A DNA stretch of 64,000 nucleotides from Maylandia zebra. Taxonomy: Eukaryota > Chordata > Actinopteri > Cichliformes > Cichlidae. Shown here piece after piece: positions 35,900 to 51,067 of the stretch. Each line of letters begins with the position of its first letter. Positions within the stretch are counted from its first letter, which is position 1. The position numbers and the translations under genes were made by a program. The DNA is taken from contig NC_135187.1 of NCBI RefSeq assembly GCF_041146795.1, positions 2,848,556 through 2,912,555 on the forward strand, read 5' to 3'. A model generated the notes under the pieces. The model was not told the origin of the DNA. It saw only the letters and a program-made list of their open reading frames with translations, and did no database searches.

Positions 35900-36459
35900 C
35901 AGGGCTGCATATTAAGTGCATTTATGTTCAGAGACTCCCACCATAACTTAAATTTCACCAGGCTCCCCACTTAAGCCCCCCCGTGCACCTCTGATCCACT
36001 CAGCATGGTTTGTACTTTCAGACCTTTTACAGTTTCTCTATTTTAACCACGAACCTTTAACTAGTGCAGAGAGAAAACTCAATTTTCAAACGGACAACTT
36101 TCACACTATGAATCATCAGTGTGGATGAGGTCTCTGAAGCAGCACATCAGATCCAGTAGCCTCATTGTTTTGGACTACTGATCGGTGCTGGTGGTGGATT
36201 TGTCCACCAAGGTCAAACCGCCTGTCTATGCAAAGCTCTCCTGTAATGCCGTGAGAGTCCGTGGCACAAACCACCTTCACTAAAACGTCATCATCCACCG
36301 CCCACCCTACTAGCCAGATTTGCCTCCCTGTAACTTTTTCCATGACATCAGTCCAACCGTTATCTGAAGGAGGGTTGTGGTAGGAGCCGGCTAAGCAGAC
36401 ATCCTCCTCACCAGAAACACTTTACAATTCTGTTTATAGGTCTGCTGTAATGGGTCCTC
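34201..36459. other. non-coding region; possibly rnf139 3' UTR in part
   Basis: No exon was recognised. T-rich and TTTATT motifs near 34275 could be polyadenylation signals for minus-strand transcripts coming from rnf139, whose stop codon is at 37740, but this is only positional. A (CA)n tract lies at 35848-35898. TRMT12, which sits between TMEM65 and RNF139 in human, was not seen here. Confidence 0.35.
35848..35898. repeat. (CA)n microsatellite
   Basis: About 25 CA dinucleotides without interruption. Confidence 0.97.
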
Positions 36460-36920
36460 GTACCTGGGCGTGTCTGAAAAACCTCTGAAGGGAGGAGTCC
36501 AGGAGGCATTCTGACCAGACGCCTGAACCACCTCAGCTGCCTCAGCCTGAGATGAACGAGCAGCGGCTTTACTCTGAGCTTCTTATCTTAAGTGAAGCGC
36601 ATGCATCTGTATTTAATCTAATTTGTAACTGCAAAAGGTTTTGAGACCCTGTGCCATAACCTGACATGCACCTCCCTAGAAATGCATCAACGCAGCTCAC
36701 AATGACAGGGACTGGCTGCTCAGCACTGCCATTTCCTCCTATCTGTGACTGCTTCTGCTGCCAACAGAATACATGAATCACACATAAGGCTAAGCCCAGC
36801 CAGCCTACCCACTACAAATGTAAGAGAGGCACGTGTATTCTTGACCTTCCTGTTTTGGTCATGGCCACAGGGTGAGGGTTGTAGCATCATGGACTGGTAA
36901 ATCTAAAAGCCTCCAGCTCA
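36460..36920 (-). mobile_element. decayed Rex3/RTE LINE relic, interrupted
   Basis: Two pieces match the Rex3-like LINE found at 52703-54985 in the same orientation. The stretch around 36484-36590 (GACGCCTGAACCACCTCAGC, GAGCAGCGGCTTTACTCTGA) corresponds to 52960-53040. The stretch around 36867-36910 (TGGCCACAGGGTGAGGGTTG, GACTGGTAAAT) corresponds to 53160-53205. The DNA between them is foreign or decayed. Much older than the 52.7-kb copy. Confidence 0.65.
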
Positions 36921-37555
<635 letters not shown>

Positions 37556-37739
37556 AAGAGCAGCAGTTACTCTTTCCACGAGCCCTTGTAGAGTAAAACT
37601 CAAAAACGTAAAGAAACTAACAAGAAAGACATCCCTGACATTTTTCAAGAGCAAATTAAGATGCTTAAGATGTCTTTTATCATTTCTTAACTTAAATATA
37701 ATAAAGATAGATGTTTATTTATCTATAGCTCTTCTGTCG

Positions 37740-38522
37740 TCAGTCCTCTGTGGAGTCTGTGTCATCATTGATATAGTCTTCTTCTATCAGCGCGCTGCCG
37801 TTCTGAGTCCCCCACTCGTCTTCGTCATACTCTATGCTGTCATTGTCCTCCAGCAGATCGTGGTCCAGCGCCGCCGCTCCTCCTGCGGCCTGCGCGCCAA
37901 CTGCCACTCCATTGGCCTGCATCTCTGCAGCCGGCTGTCCTCGCTGGTTATCCCCCGGTGCCGGCGGGCCCGCAGCGGCGGCATCCTGCTGCGGAGCGTA
38001 GCCCCCGTTGTTATTGGAAAAGGCGGCTCTGTCTCTACTCTCCTCCTCAACGTAAACTTTCTGGTGGCACATGGGGCACGTGTCCTGGATGTAGAGCCAC
38101 TTCCTCAGGCACAGTGCATGGAAGTAGTGGTGGCAGGGCGTGAGGCGGGCTGAGGTGGCGAACTCCTGATAACAGATGGCGCACACGTCCTCGATGTTCC
38201 TCAGCTGGTCACCGCGCACCTCCGGCAGGGAGTTGATCTTCTTGACGGCAGTGCGGCGGTTGATGAACGTTTTCCAGCCGTTCTTGGCCTGCAGGTAGAT
38301 GTTAAAGTAAGCGTGCAGGCACATCATGCAGGCGCGGATCTTGCTGCCCGTCTCGAACATCATGGTGTAGGCGCCATTTCCGAACATGATGACGCCGAAC
38401 AGGAACTCGATGATGTTGCCCGTGGAGCGCACGTAGTAGACGTAGTCATCCAGCTTCTCCCACAGGACATTGGAGAATCCGTCAGCCATGAAGAGGCCGT
38501 AGACGGTCAAAGACACAACCAC
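37740..38522 (-). CDS. rnf139: rnf139 copy A last exon, with the RING finger
   Basis: Starts after acceptor CTCTCCAG with GTGGTTGTG (codon 443). It encodes the last membrane segments, the linker KTFINRRTAVKKINSLPEV, the RING-H2 finger VCAICYQEF...CPMC, and a Ser/Asp/Glu-rich tail ending DDTDSTED. A TTTATT (AATAAA on the minus strand) lies close after the stop near 37715. The duplicate at 50611-50946 stops at the codon before the first RING cysteine. Confidence 0.95.
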   Translation of the reverse strand: MVVSLTVYGLFMADGFSNVLWEKLDDYVYYVRSTGNIIEFLFGVIMFGNGAYTMMFETGSKIRACMMCLHAYFNIYLQAKNGWKTFINRRTAVKKINSLPEVRGDQLRNIEDVCAICYQEFATSARLTPCHHYFHALCLRKWLYIQDTCPMCHQKVYVEEESRDRAAFSNNNGGYAPQQDAAAAGPPAPGDNQRGQPAAEMQANGVAVGAQAAGGAAALDHDLLEDNDSIEYDEDEWGTQNGSALIEEDYINDDTDSTED

Positions 38523-41500
38523 CTGGAGAGCAGGAAGCAGAAACGTGAGCTGAATTTAATCTGCAGAGAGCAAAGCAGACGAGTGAACGGTTTCAGCTCC
38601 TGACAGGGAGTGAGCACGCCAACGGGAAGTTTGATAAAATCTCCTTTAAATTCTGCTCTGTGTGTGTGTGTGTGTTCATGCTTCACTGCATGCTCCAAGT
38701 TAATTTGAGAAAGAACAAAAATATCCTGCATGCTGTTGATCGCCTGAACTCACAATTCATGTTTTAGTTGAAGTTTGTACATCGTTACTTAAATTGTTGT
38801 TCCTTAAAGTTTACTCCCTGAATAATGAACATTCACAAACGTAAAAATGCAACAGCCACACATCCTCTGTGACACGGAGCTGAAGCTGATCTCTGGTGAC
38901 AGCTGGAATGTTTTTGGACCCTAAGCTTGAAGTAAACAGTCTAAAAATGTGTCGCCGCTCTCCTTCAGAACAGTTTCGATTCGACACCCACAAACTCGCC
39001 ATTCCTCAGCGGGTCCCCAGGCTAATTTTAGTCAAGTGAGCATGCCCAGAATATCGAATGTAGGAGCCTGGTTCCATGTTCTTATAGTTACATTTGTCTC
39101 TAAGCAGTAGAAACATTTTATATGCAAACTCACAACACTTAAGAATTTACAAACAGTATCTGTGGTTCCTTGTCCACCTCTCTGAATCAGTTTTACTGTT
39201 GTTGCTGACAAAGCCTGGCCCTCACCTCGGCTCTCCCCTCGCCTGTCGAGGAGTGAGTTTGGGTTTTTAGAGACGTGCTGCAAAGGAAAAGTGGTGCGTT
39301 GGATTTAGCACAAAACACAAAGCGAGAGCATAACTGTGAAAAGGAATCCAGACAAGTAATCATTTAATCCTGATTATTTCTTGTTTTCATAAATGCTGGA
39401 AGCCATAAGTGTAATTGAACATAAATACTAATTAACTGTAGGCACAGACTATAAACTCAATAGGCAGAATACTATCAGTCTCCACTCAATCCCACGCTGA
39501 CAAACAGACAACAGAATCCTTACTGACTCCTTTGTAGGGCTAAATCATGCTCTTATATGCACATCAATCAGGTCATTATTGTTACACATTTGATTATTTA
39601 AGTCACAAGTTTGATTACTCTTGATCTCTTGACTAACATAACACACAAAAATCTCAGACTGAAAACGGTGGGAGACGTTGGACGTCATCCATTCCAGTCA
39701 AAGATAAATTGTTTGCGCTCACCTTGAGGCAGAGCTCAACACAGAAGGCGGTGACGGCAAAGAGCCAGGTGTTGAGGACGTAGTGATGCCAGAGGGCGTA
39801 GCTGAGCACCACGGGGAGTACAAAGAGCGCCAGGGACACCAGCAGGACGGGGAAATGCCGCCGAAAAGAGGAGACATGGGAAGCGCTGAGAGACATGAGG
39901 ACGGGGTCAGTCATGCCATGAATGAAGTGCAGGATGGCGGTCAGCAGAAGGCACATGTTCCGGCTTAGGCGGACCTGTGGATCAAAACCAAGACTAAGTT
40001 ACGTGTACGAAGTTATTACGTTATAAACACAGGAATACAGGATTACAAAAGGAACAGTGAACTCTGCTACTGTGTGCAAATGTCATTTATAGTATAAATG
40101 ATTAAACATGTTTTGGTAGTTTAGAGGGCAACATAACAATTCACACAGAGGTTAAAACAGGGGTGGGAAACTCCAGGCCTCAGGGGCCGGTATCCTGCAG
40201 GTTTTAGATGCGTCCTTGATCCGACACAGCTGATTCAAATGGTTAAATGACCTCAACATTAGGGCTGGGCCATATTATACCGTTCACGGTAATACCGGTA
40301 TAATGTTAGGCAACGATAGGAAAATGAAATATCGCGATAGAATATGAGTAAAACGCGCATGCGCAGTGCCTTTGTTTTCATACGCACATGATTGTTGAGT
40401 GAAACAGATGAACCAGAATTGGTTTGTAAAAATGGTGCAACTTCAGTGATGTGGAACTGGTTTGGTGTTTGTCCGTCAGATACACAACAAAGCACATTTT
40501 TTTGCAGAACATGCAAGCGGCCGTCGTTATTGTCGTATTTGTCGGACTAAGATGCTCTTAAATCTGGGAGTAATCTGGGTCCTAAACTCAGTACACTTCA
40601 GGTCAAACAAACACTGCAGCATCACTGAGAGTTAACTGTCTAAATTCTTTCATCTTTAATAAAACGATCAGCATTGCTGCTTTACCAGGTGTAACAATTC
40701 AGTTTAACTTCCAGGCATCCATGAAAAAAAATTTTTATTACATTTAACGGAGTTAGAAGTTAGCAGGAAGCTAGCGGAAGTTAGCTCGCTAGTTTCGCTA
40801 GTTACCTAAGCATGATATAGCATGTTCTGACTGAGAGATTTCTGAAAAAATTCAAACGTACAGCTCTGCTATCACTTCCAACATAAATGAAGGCAGGAAA
40901 CTAAACAGCAGTGACGTTTGTAGGGTTACTGAAGTTGGGCTAGCTGGTATATAATGATGTGCTACGTGATCGCTAGCGACACAGCTATGTTAGCATAACA
41001 TAAACGGTGAAGCTGGAGGATGAACACTAACACTTTTCCACTTATAAAAGTTAACGTTAAGGTTCCTCATGGTTAGAGACAAATGCAATCGCATGGCAGG
41101 ATACTGTAAACGGACCAAACTTCAGTCAGGAGAACAACTGAGATAATCCATCCACAATACAAGGCTAGTCATTAATATACTGCAACAACATGGGAATAGA
41201 ACAGCTGCCAGAGAATTCAACATCAATGAATCAATGGTACAGAAGTGGAGGAAGCAAGAAGAATGAGTTTAATAAAGTTTGATTTATCTAACTGCTTTGT
41301 TTAGCTCAATGTGCCTTATGGTCCAAAAAATACGTACTGCACACTACAGTTTAATGTTGCAAAGCACCTCTTTTTAACTTCAGTGGATATTATATATGGT
41401 TATGCTCAGGATATGTCAGCCCATTTCTACTGGAAATGCCTTTTGGTTAAACTTTCAGCAAGGAATTTGCATTTGCACTGTTACATTTTTATAAAGCTTT

Positions 41501-44500
41501 AATGTACATAAAAACCAGCTTCTTGTTTAAGTGAAAATTAATGGAAGGTTGTCTTTTTGCGCTAGTAATGTTGTGGAGTATTTTGTCTCGCATCAATTAT
41601 ATCGTCAGTTATATCGTTATCGCAAATTTTCAAATGTATATCGTGATAAATATTTTTGGCCATATCGCCCTGCTCTACTCAACATGTCCTGAAGTTCTCC
41701 AGAGGCTTGGTAACGAACAAATCATGTGATTCAGGTATGTTGACCCAGGGTGAGATCTAAAACCTGCAGGACACCGGTCCTCGAGGCCTGGTGTTGCCCA
41801 CCCCCGGGCTAAAACACCAAAAAAAAATGAGAGAAAAACAGTTTGCCGGCTGCTTTGACGGTGTAAATTGGAAGCACGAATCCGAGACGTACCAGACGTT
41901 CCTCAGGTTCCAGGCTGCTGAGGCCAGTCTGAAGAGCCAGGATGAAAAACAGGACAGGAGCCACAAAGCCCAACCGCTTGTCCTCCTCCTCAGTCGAACC
42001 TGAAGGTTCAAATTAAGAAAGTGCTCAACTCCAGGAGCATCCAAACAATTACGTGAAGGGCAAATCAGGAAGGCTTTTACACCTGCTACCACTCCAACTA
42101 ACAATCTCAGTCATACCTATGAAAGCCAGGATGCTGAGACCCAGGTAATGTGCAACAGAGGAGATAACAGCACTCATCCCCAGCACAGTGAGCGTGGAGT
42201 CGCAGCCGGAGATGATCAGGTTACTCGTGAGATCCCAGAACACATCCCAGCTCAGCAGGTAACCCTGAAAACGGTGCAGTCACACAGGTACATGCGTCAC
42301 CTTTACTCATAATCCCGTTTAGCTTCAGTTCAGACTCTGCAGTCTTTTTAGGTGAGACTTTATTATTAACAGCAACACAGAACATGAAGAAGCAGCTTCA
42401 GTAGAAATGAGGTTGTTAAAGAATTATGACCTTGTTATTAGGGGTGCAACGATACTCGTATCGATATTGAACCGTTCGATACAGTGCTTTCGGTTCGGTA
42501 TGTATATGCATCGAACAATACAAAATTTTCAATTTATTTTATCAACTTTTCTTCTGACGATGCTGTCTGTGTCAGTGGATCTGCGCTCGACAGTGCAGCC
42601 TAGGTGGAATAGTCGAACGCAGATTCACTGAGCGCAGGGCAAGCTAGTAGGGCTGGGCGATATGGCCTAAAATTCATATCGCGATATAATTTGATGCATG
42701 TGCGATCACGATATATTCTTTTCTTCTGTATAACGTATTTTCCACACTATAAGGCACACTTAAAATCCTTTAATTTTCTCAAAAATCGAGAGTGCGCCTT
42801 ATGTATGAATTCTGGTTGTGCTTACTGACCTCGAACAGTAAGCACTGTTCTGTTAAAAAATCTGTTAAAAAATGTTTTAGTACAACTTTGGTAAGCCGCA
42901 CTGCTTGATGGATTGTCAGAGCATTACGGCTGCCGTAGTCAGGAGCTTTGCGGGGTAATCTGGGTCCAAAACTCCGTCTCTTCAGCTCCCAAAGTCAAAC
43001 GAATACTGAGAGTTAAAAACTGTCTAAATTCTTTCATCTTTAATCATCAGCTTTGTTGCTTTACCAGGTGTAACAATTAAGTTTAACATCCATGCATCCA
43101 TGAAAACAAAATTTATTACATTTAACGGAGTTAGAAGTTAACAGGAAGTTAGCTCGTTAGCTCGCTAGATTCCACCTAAACATGTTGTGCTACGTGATTG
43201 CTAGCGAAACAGCTATGTTAGCATAACATTAGGACAGTGAAGCTGGAGGATGAACGCCAACTTTTTTCCACTCATTAAAAGTTAACTTCAGGGATTCTGG
43301 TGGTCAGGGACAAATGCAATCGCATAGCAGGATGCTATACACGGGCCAAACATCAGTCAGGGGAACAACTGAGATTATTCATCCACAATACAAGGTTAGT
43401 TATTAATATACTGCAACAACATGGGAACAGAGCAGCTGTGATAGAATACAGCATCAATGAATCAATGGTACAGAAGTGGAGGAAGCGCAGTTTTTGGCTT
43501 TCCCCTTATTTGAAAAGTGCTTCAACCTTTTGCTATGACTGTCGCCCGGAATAATTTGCAGATGATAATCGTTTTAGCCGCTGCGATGCTTTCGACCAAA
43601 ACAGGCGCAGCTTGATGACATCATCAACATGCGCTATCGCGATAGAGCGATATAGTGAAAATCTCTATTGTTGGCCAAATTTATATCGTTTCTATCGTAA
43701 ATCGTTTATATCGCCCACCCCTACAAGCAAGATAGAAGTTAAGCTCTCCTTGCAACATGGCAAATTGAACCTCCCCCACCCTCATTCAGATCTGGCCTTT
43801 GGAACTATTTTGATTTTCATGTGAAGCATGACTTTGAAGGTAAGCGCGTCATGGACAAAAGTAAAACAGTATGGATGTGCCACGCAATGCTCAGTTACAT
43901 GGGGGGGAACTAGTGTGTTAGCGCAGTTAGCTCATGAACGTGTTGACGTCGTCCAGCCCCACGCACGGGGCAATCCGCAGTAGCTCGTTAACAGAGATTT
44001 GCCGTGTTGTGGCGTTAACGTCTTTTCAGATTAACGCTGACAGCACGAGTGGGAACACAACGAATATGACTGCACATTTACTCCGACATCATCCTAGTGC
44101 AAAGACAAGTGGAAGCAGAAAAAAAAAAAAAGAACAAGCACGCATGCTACAAACTTTACCCGAGTCATTTAGACAGCCGTTAGCACATGATTCTCCTTAT
44201 GATATGTTTAATATGCTGCTGAGAATATAGCCCAGAAGAAGCGTATAGTAGAGCTTTTATTTTGGAAAGAGCCATTTTTCTGTAATAAACTCTATTTTCC
44301 AAAGATGAGTGATTTCTCCATCAGATAGATTAATTTTTTTATTACTTTGTTGTTTCAGCAACATTAAATTTAAAAACTGTACTTTTGAGTTAAAATATAT
44401 ATTTATAATTTTAATAAATGACAAATTAAAAAAGGCATGAACATTGTTTTTGTATCGAAAAAATATTGAACCGTGACACCAACGTATCGAACCGAACCGT

Positions 44501-47127
44501 GAATTTTGTGTATCGTTGCACCCCTACTTGTTATGTAGTGTGCATCATTTTTAACTGCTCTTCAGACATCAGACACTGTTTATAAATTATTAAAAGAATA
44601 TTTCACATTGAAATTCGTGCATTAATATATCTGTAAAACACTGCAAAGAGCTAATGTGCCAGCTGGACTTTACTTGGCTACAGAACACAGGAAACCTGTA
44701 GAGGTCACCTACATACATTTTAGGCTTTCAGAGATATTTTTAAACACACAGGAACTAATTTTTAGATATAATTATTTATATATAACTAATTTTTAGATAT
44801 AATTACAGAAATCCAACAGGGGCGCCTGGGGCTGCAAAAGGAAAACTTCTTTCCCCAAACAAATATATGACTTTTGTAAACGTTATGATATGTCAAAGAC
44901 TCTGAATAAGGTCATTAACCAAATATCAATTCACTGTGGCTAACATCTTGTTAGCTTACCTTGCTTATGAAGTGACCATCATATAGCAAACATGTCCTAG
45001 AAGTGAAGTTTTTTTTATCTAAAAGCATTTACCTGTGCATCAGAGCTCCCATCTGCAGCTCCACCTGTGGCATCTCCGCTCTCTCTCCCCACCGCCTGCA
45101 CCACGTAAACCAGTATCAGTGCCTGGGCTGTTACCCGGGTCAGCCAGAACACTCGAAGCACATCAGGGAACCTGATCCTCTTCCACGTGTCTTCCAGCAG
45201 CAGCTGGAGTCCGTAGATCCTGTACATGTGCCGTACGAGCAGGTAGACGTACCGGCATGAATAGTAGAACCATTTGAGCCTCGTGGCGAGGCAAACGGCT
45301 GTGCTGAGAGCCAGCACCAGGCCCGAGAACATTGCCACCAGATGCCTGACATCTGCAGGAAGTTCAATCATCAGCCCCCACAGAGGAATCATGATGTCCA
45401 GGACCACCAGCGCAGCAAACACCGACTGGAGGTTAAGCAAGAACACATAGCCAATCCCAAAGACGAGCTGGACGGCGGCCATGCCCAGCCACAGCGTCGG
45501 CCCGTTTCTAGGCAGCAACCTGAAGCCCAACGCTGCTTTGTAGTAGGCGTTGTAGAAGTCCATGTGGGAGGTGGCGTAGTAGTTTATGAGGACTGCTGCC
45601 ATGCCAAGGAGGACAGCAAAGAATAGAGTGTAGAACTTAAACAAGGCTTTCTGAGAAAGCAGCAGCACCACAGTGGAGATGAGGACACCTGGAACACACC
45701 GGAGAAGCAGTCAGAAAGACAGGAAAGGCAAATATTTCTCACTGCAAACTGAACAAATGTCAGCTAACTGTAGCTTCCAAGTTTGTCTGATTATAGTGAG
45801 TATTTAGATCAATCTTTGTGAGAAAACAACAGATGCTGCACATTAAAGAATTTTGGAGCAAAATAATCAGCATAGAGTTGAGTAATCCTGATAAGTCAAA
45901 GGATGAACAAGCAACATACATAATATAACATAAATAGAAAAACAAATAAGAACAAAAACAAACAAAGAAATGCCTTTCACAGTCCACGTAATGCTACGTG
46001 TGCATTTGATAACACTATGATAAACTGATCGTACATACTGTAGAGGACCTCAACCAACCTGAGCCTTACTGCTTTAATATAAAGTTGTTCAAACATCTGG
46101 CACTATGGAGTCTCTGTTCCTGTACTAAACATAAAGAAACACGGGTACAGAAGCAAACCCAACAGCTAATCTCACTTCCTGTCCATCCAAACCCAGAGCT
46201 CTTGGCTAACACTTTCAGATGGCCCGAGCTGCTCAAAGGTCTGCAAACTGGAAAACTGAGGTACATAACCTGTTTGTTGACTCAACACAGAGAAGCTTTA
46301 CTCTGTCACAGTGATGAAAACGAGGAGCTGTTATGAATTACGGGGTGTAGAGGAAACTCAAAGTTAGTCAGGCTACAGACTTATTCTATCAATAAATAAA
46401 AAGTGAAACAGATTTTTGTTAGTAGCAGCTCTGGTTATTACACAACACTAGTCCAGAATGTAATTCCCCTGTCCGAAAATATGACAAGTGCCAAGACATA
46501 CAAATGATGTGCATAAAGTGGGACACCAGGTCAACACACGTCGATATAAAGTCACAGGTACAGAGTTCAGACCAGAGAGCAGCTCTCTGGGTACAGTTAG
46601 AGGAGAAGAAGCGAGCTTTGTCAGGAAGAAGGACCTGAATATGACCCATCTGGGTCCAAGGTGCCTCTGAGGCCATCCGTGACACCACAAATCACACTTG
46701 TGACAACACACCTTGACGTTAGCCAGCTAGCTAGCTTGCGAGCTGATGGCGCCAAAGCAGAGTAAATTAGGGTCGAGGTGAAGCAGTTAAGCAGCATGTC
46801 AGATGGATCTGCCCTGTGTAAATGTTATTGCTGGTCGCTTAATCGGCTTTAGCCTGTCTGACAGGTGACACAGCTCCACACAGCCGACTAATGTCACGGC
46901 TAACGCGGCTAGCTCGTTGCTGTTGAGGGAAACTTAAGCGCTCCTTCATGTTAAAAATACTTACCCATGACTCTGACAAACACCTTCCCCATCGCCCCGG
47001 CCCAGCCCGAGCCAGGGTCGTAGTAAGAGTTAAAAATGGCGTCGATAATAAAAATACATGGAACTCGCAGAGCCACATCCAGCACCACCAAGGCCTGCTG
47101 GCCTATCCGGGCTTGGGTGGACGCCAT
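37740..47127 (-). CDS. rnf139: RNF139 (TRC8), sterol-sensing ER-membrane RING E3 ligase, complete copy A (702 aa)
   Basis: Six coding exons on the minus strand: 46965-47127, 45033-45688, 42117-42264, 41893-41999, 39723-39974 and 37740-38522. All introns have GT-AG borders and phases agree (2,109 nt). The product begins MASTQARIGQQALVVLDVAL, has many membrane segments forming the TRC8 N-domain with its sterol-sensing region, and ends with a C3H2C3 RING (C556, C559, C572, H574, H577, C580, C591, C594) and an acidic tail. Human TRC8 is 664 aa. The family ubiquitinates ER clients such as HMG-CoA reductase and takes part in SREBP control and ER-associated degradation. Introns between exons 5/4 and 3/2 carry hAT elements absent from copy B. 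The last exon is intact only in this copy. Confidence 0.95.
40158..41806. mobile_element. hAT-type MITE (CAGGGGTGGG family) carrying a hAT-B insertion, in rnf139-A intron 4
   Basis: Ends are CAGGGGTGGGAAACTCCAGG and GTGTTGCCCACCCCCG. The 8-bp flanks GGTTAAAA (40150-40157) and GGCTAAAA (41807-41814) duplicate the target, and copy B has the single empty site GGTTAAAA at about 55588. Without the nested hAT the MITE is about 223 bp and matches 9222-9430. Confidence 0.88.
40260..41677. mobile_element. hAT-B non-autonomous element, copy 3 (1,418 bp, intact)
   Basis: Left end TAGGGCTGGGCCATATTATA, right end CATATCGCCCTGCTCTA, flanked by the perfect duplication CTCAACAT (40252-40259 and 41678-41685). 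In the opposite orientation to the copy at 12112-29841, it gives the uninterrupted version of the site where the Helentron landed (about 41390-41405). It includes the helix-turn-helix relic at 41063-41280. Confidence 0.93.
42439..44526 (+). mobile_element. hAT-D element with a BED-finger transposase remnant, in rnf139-A intron 2
   Basis: Ends TAGGGGTGCAACGATACTCG and GTATCGTTGCACCCCTA are inverted. The perfect duplication CTTGTTAT lies at 42431-42438 and 44527-44534, and copy B shows one CTTGTTAT at about 56213-56220. The interior encodes NTTNMTAHLLRHHPSAK (about 44060-44105), the end of a BED zinc finger as in ZBED-type hAT transposases, upstream of which WMCHAM-like codons are visible. The catalytic region is missing, so it is non-autonomous. 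hAT-C sits inside it. Confidence 0.9.
42648..43723. mobile_element. hAT-C element nested in hAT-D (1,076 bp)
   Basis: Begins TAGGGCTGGGCGATATGGCC and ends ATATCGCCCACCCCTA. The flanks CAAGCTAG (42640-42647) and CAAGCAAG (43724-43731) are an 8-bp duplication with one mismatch. It holds the same pogo-like/helix-turn-helix segment as hAT-B (43290-43500). No transposase gene. Confidence 0.88.
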
Positions 47128-47800
47128 ACGGCTTTAGCGGAGGGCTTTTTACAGTCCTGTTGGGACCCAGCTATCCATGTAACGCTGAAATACGTGACGA
47201 GTCACCCGGCAGCAGTCCTTCGTCTTCAGTTTCGCTTTGCCCAACGTTTACTTGGCAGCTGGAAGCCTGCATCTGTCCGCCATGTTCGTCCACCTCAACC
47301 TCCTGTTGCTTCTCCGGGTTACAGCCGGCAGCCGGTAAACTTCACGCCCCCATCAGACCCGGCGCTGTCCGCTGTCACAAAACCAGTGAAGGCATCTCTA
47401 AATGTCAGTTTGTCAGTGCTGTGAAAGTGCCACTTGACTTCTTTTTTAAAAAAAAAAACCAAAGAAGTTGCTAGGCTGTTACGACGTATCGCGTCAGTGG
47501 GCGTGGCAGCTGACGTAACATTTCTACAAACTATAAAATTACACAGCGTCATTTTTTTCTGTGTCCTGTTTGCTACATGTTTTAATGTAGACGTTATTTT
47601 GCTTTCAGAGGATGGTTTGCTAGTACAGACATCCATAAATAAAATATAACACAGACTTAATATAATAGACCATTATAGAAGTATATTAAATATATTTCAG
47701 TTTACTATATTTAGATTTCAGATTAGTTTTTATACCTTATTGAGATATTTGTTGTGTCTTATCGTATTTGATTTATTGAGCTAAAAACAAACACATTTCA
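47128..47800 (-). promoter_or_regulatory. rnf139 copy A 5' UTR and promoter region
   Basis: The first 350 bases above the ATG are CpG-rich, with GGGCGTGGC (GC-box-like) near 47499 and TACGTGACGAGTCA (CRE/AP-1-like) near 47192-47205. The copy-B counterpart (63227-63899) looks identical by eye. No TATA box stands out. Transcription start cannot be placed. Confidence 0.55.
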
Positions 47801-48370
47801 AAGACTTTGGGATTTCCGAACATCTCGAGGATCCACAAAAGTTGTGGGAAAATATTCTATGGACGGAGAAAACTGAAGACAAAAGTTAAAAACTTGAACT
47901 TTTTGAAAGGTACAAATACAAATACTGTTACATCTGGCATTAAACTAAGGCAGCTTTTCATAAAAAGAAGGTCATATAAACAGTCAAACACGGTGGCGGT
48001 AATGTGATGGTCGGGGGCTGCTTTGCTGCTTCTGGACCTGGATGACTCCCGTAACTGATAGAATCATAAATTCTGTTGTCTTCCAGAAAGTCTTTCAAGC
48101 TCAAGAGCGCTCAAGTTATGCAGCAGCACAATGATAGTGACACACCAGCAAGTCCACCCCTGCATGGCTTAAAAAAACAAACCTCTGAGAATGCTTTTGA
48201 TGGACTTCAGCATGACTCGAAAACAAGCTGACTGAATTAAAATCATTTTGCAAAGAACATTTGGCCAAAGACTCATGGCCAGGTACTGAAAACAGCTGAT
48301 TTTAGCTCTTGTTGCAAATGTTGGCACAGCCAGTTTATTAGGTTTTGTATAACTTTTTATATTAATAAAT
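47801..48370 (+). mobile_element. Tc1/mariner transposase relic
   Basis: A decayed plus-strand frame has SRIHKSCGKIFYGRRKLKTK, then VKHGGGNVMVGGC-like codons (near 47985-48020) and MQQHNDSDTPASPPLHGLKK (near 48118), which follow the order of the C-terminal DDE half of Tc1 transposases. Several frameshifts and missing acidic residues make it inactive. The start of the same relic recurs at 63900-64000 in copy B. Confidence 0.7.
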
Positions 48371-48698
48371 TAACATTTGAAAACTGCATTTGCTTGGGTT
48401 ACTTTTGTATAATATTAAAACTTGTTTGATGATCTGAAGCAAAAGCACTGTAGGGGTACTTGAACAATCACAAACATCAAAGCTTTTTGTGTGGTTTGAA
48501 TAAACTCATTAACATTTATGTTTTTCTAAACACGACAACTGATGTGTTCCTTATGAAAAAAATATGTTTATTGTGCACTAACAGAGGACTGTAAACACAA
48601 ATAATATAACAGTATAAGTGGTTTGTCCTGAGGCGCACAAACAGATTCATAAAAGAATATTAATGACACATCGGTGAGTCTGATGATGTCATTTATTA

Positions 48699-50597
<1,899 letters not shown>

Positions 50598-51067
50598 GGT
50601 TGAAATCAAAGTCCTCAATGTTCCTCAGCTGGTCACCGCGCACCTCCGGCAGGGAGTTGATCTTCTTGACGGCAGTGCGGCGGTTGATGAACGTTTTCCA
50701 GCCGTTCTTGGCCTGCAGGTACATGTTAAAGTAAGCGTGCAGGCACATCGTGCAGGCGCGGATCTTGCTGCCCGCCTCGAACATCATGGTGTAGACGCCA
50801 TTTCCGAACATGATGACGCCGAACAGGAACTCGATGATGTTGCCCGTGGAGCGCACGTAGTAGACGTAGTCATCCAGCTTCTCCCACAGGACATTGGAGA
50901 ATCCGTCAGCCATGAAGAGGCCGTAGACGGTCAAAGACACAACCACCTGGAGAGCAGGAAGCAGAAACGTGAGCTGAATTTAATCTGCAGAGAGCAAAGC
51001 AGACTAGTGAACGGTTTCAGCTCCTGACAGGGAGTGAGCACGCCAACGGGAAGTTTGACAAACTCTC

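Larger units (their letters stand above)
38187..47901. repeat. segmental duplication, copy A
   Basis: This block aligns in the same orientation with 50611-64000, with about 99% identity by eye outside insertions, in introns as well as exons. Its right end is not reached, since copy B is cut by the window end (64000 corresponds to 47901). The left end, at 38187/50611, falls inside the last rnf139 exon. Size differences come from transposons gained by one copy only, and a 160-bp deletion in copy B near 52575. Confidence 0.93.

Noticed and set aside
45015..45032. Extension of rnf139 exon 2 frame (VNAFR)
   Set aside because: Runs past the GTAAAT donor at 45032; the spliced form keeps frame with exon 3.
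47058..47474. Plus-strand frames of 138 and 158 aa over rnf139 exon 1
   Set aside because: Antisense shadows of a CpG-rich first exon; recur in copy B only because the DNA is duplicated.
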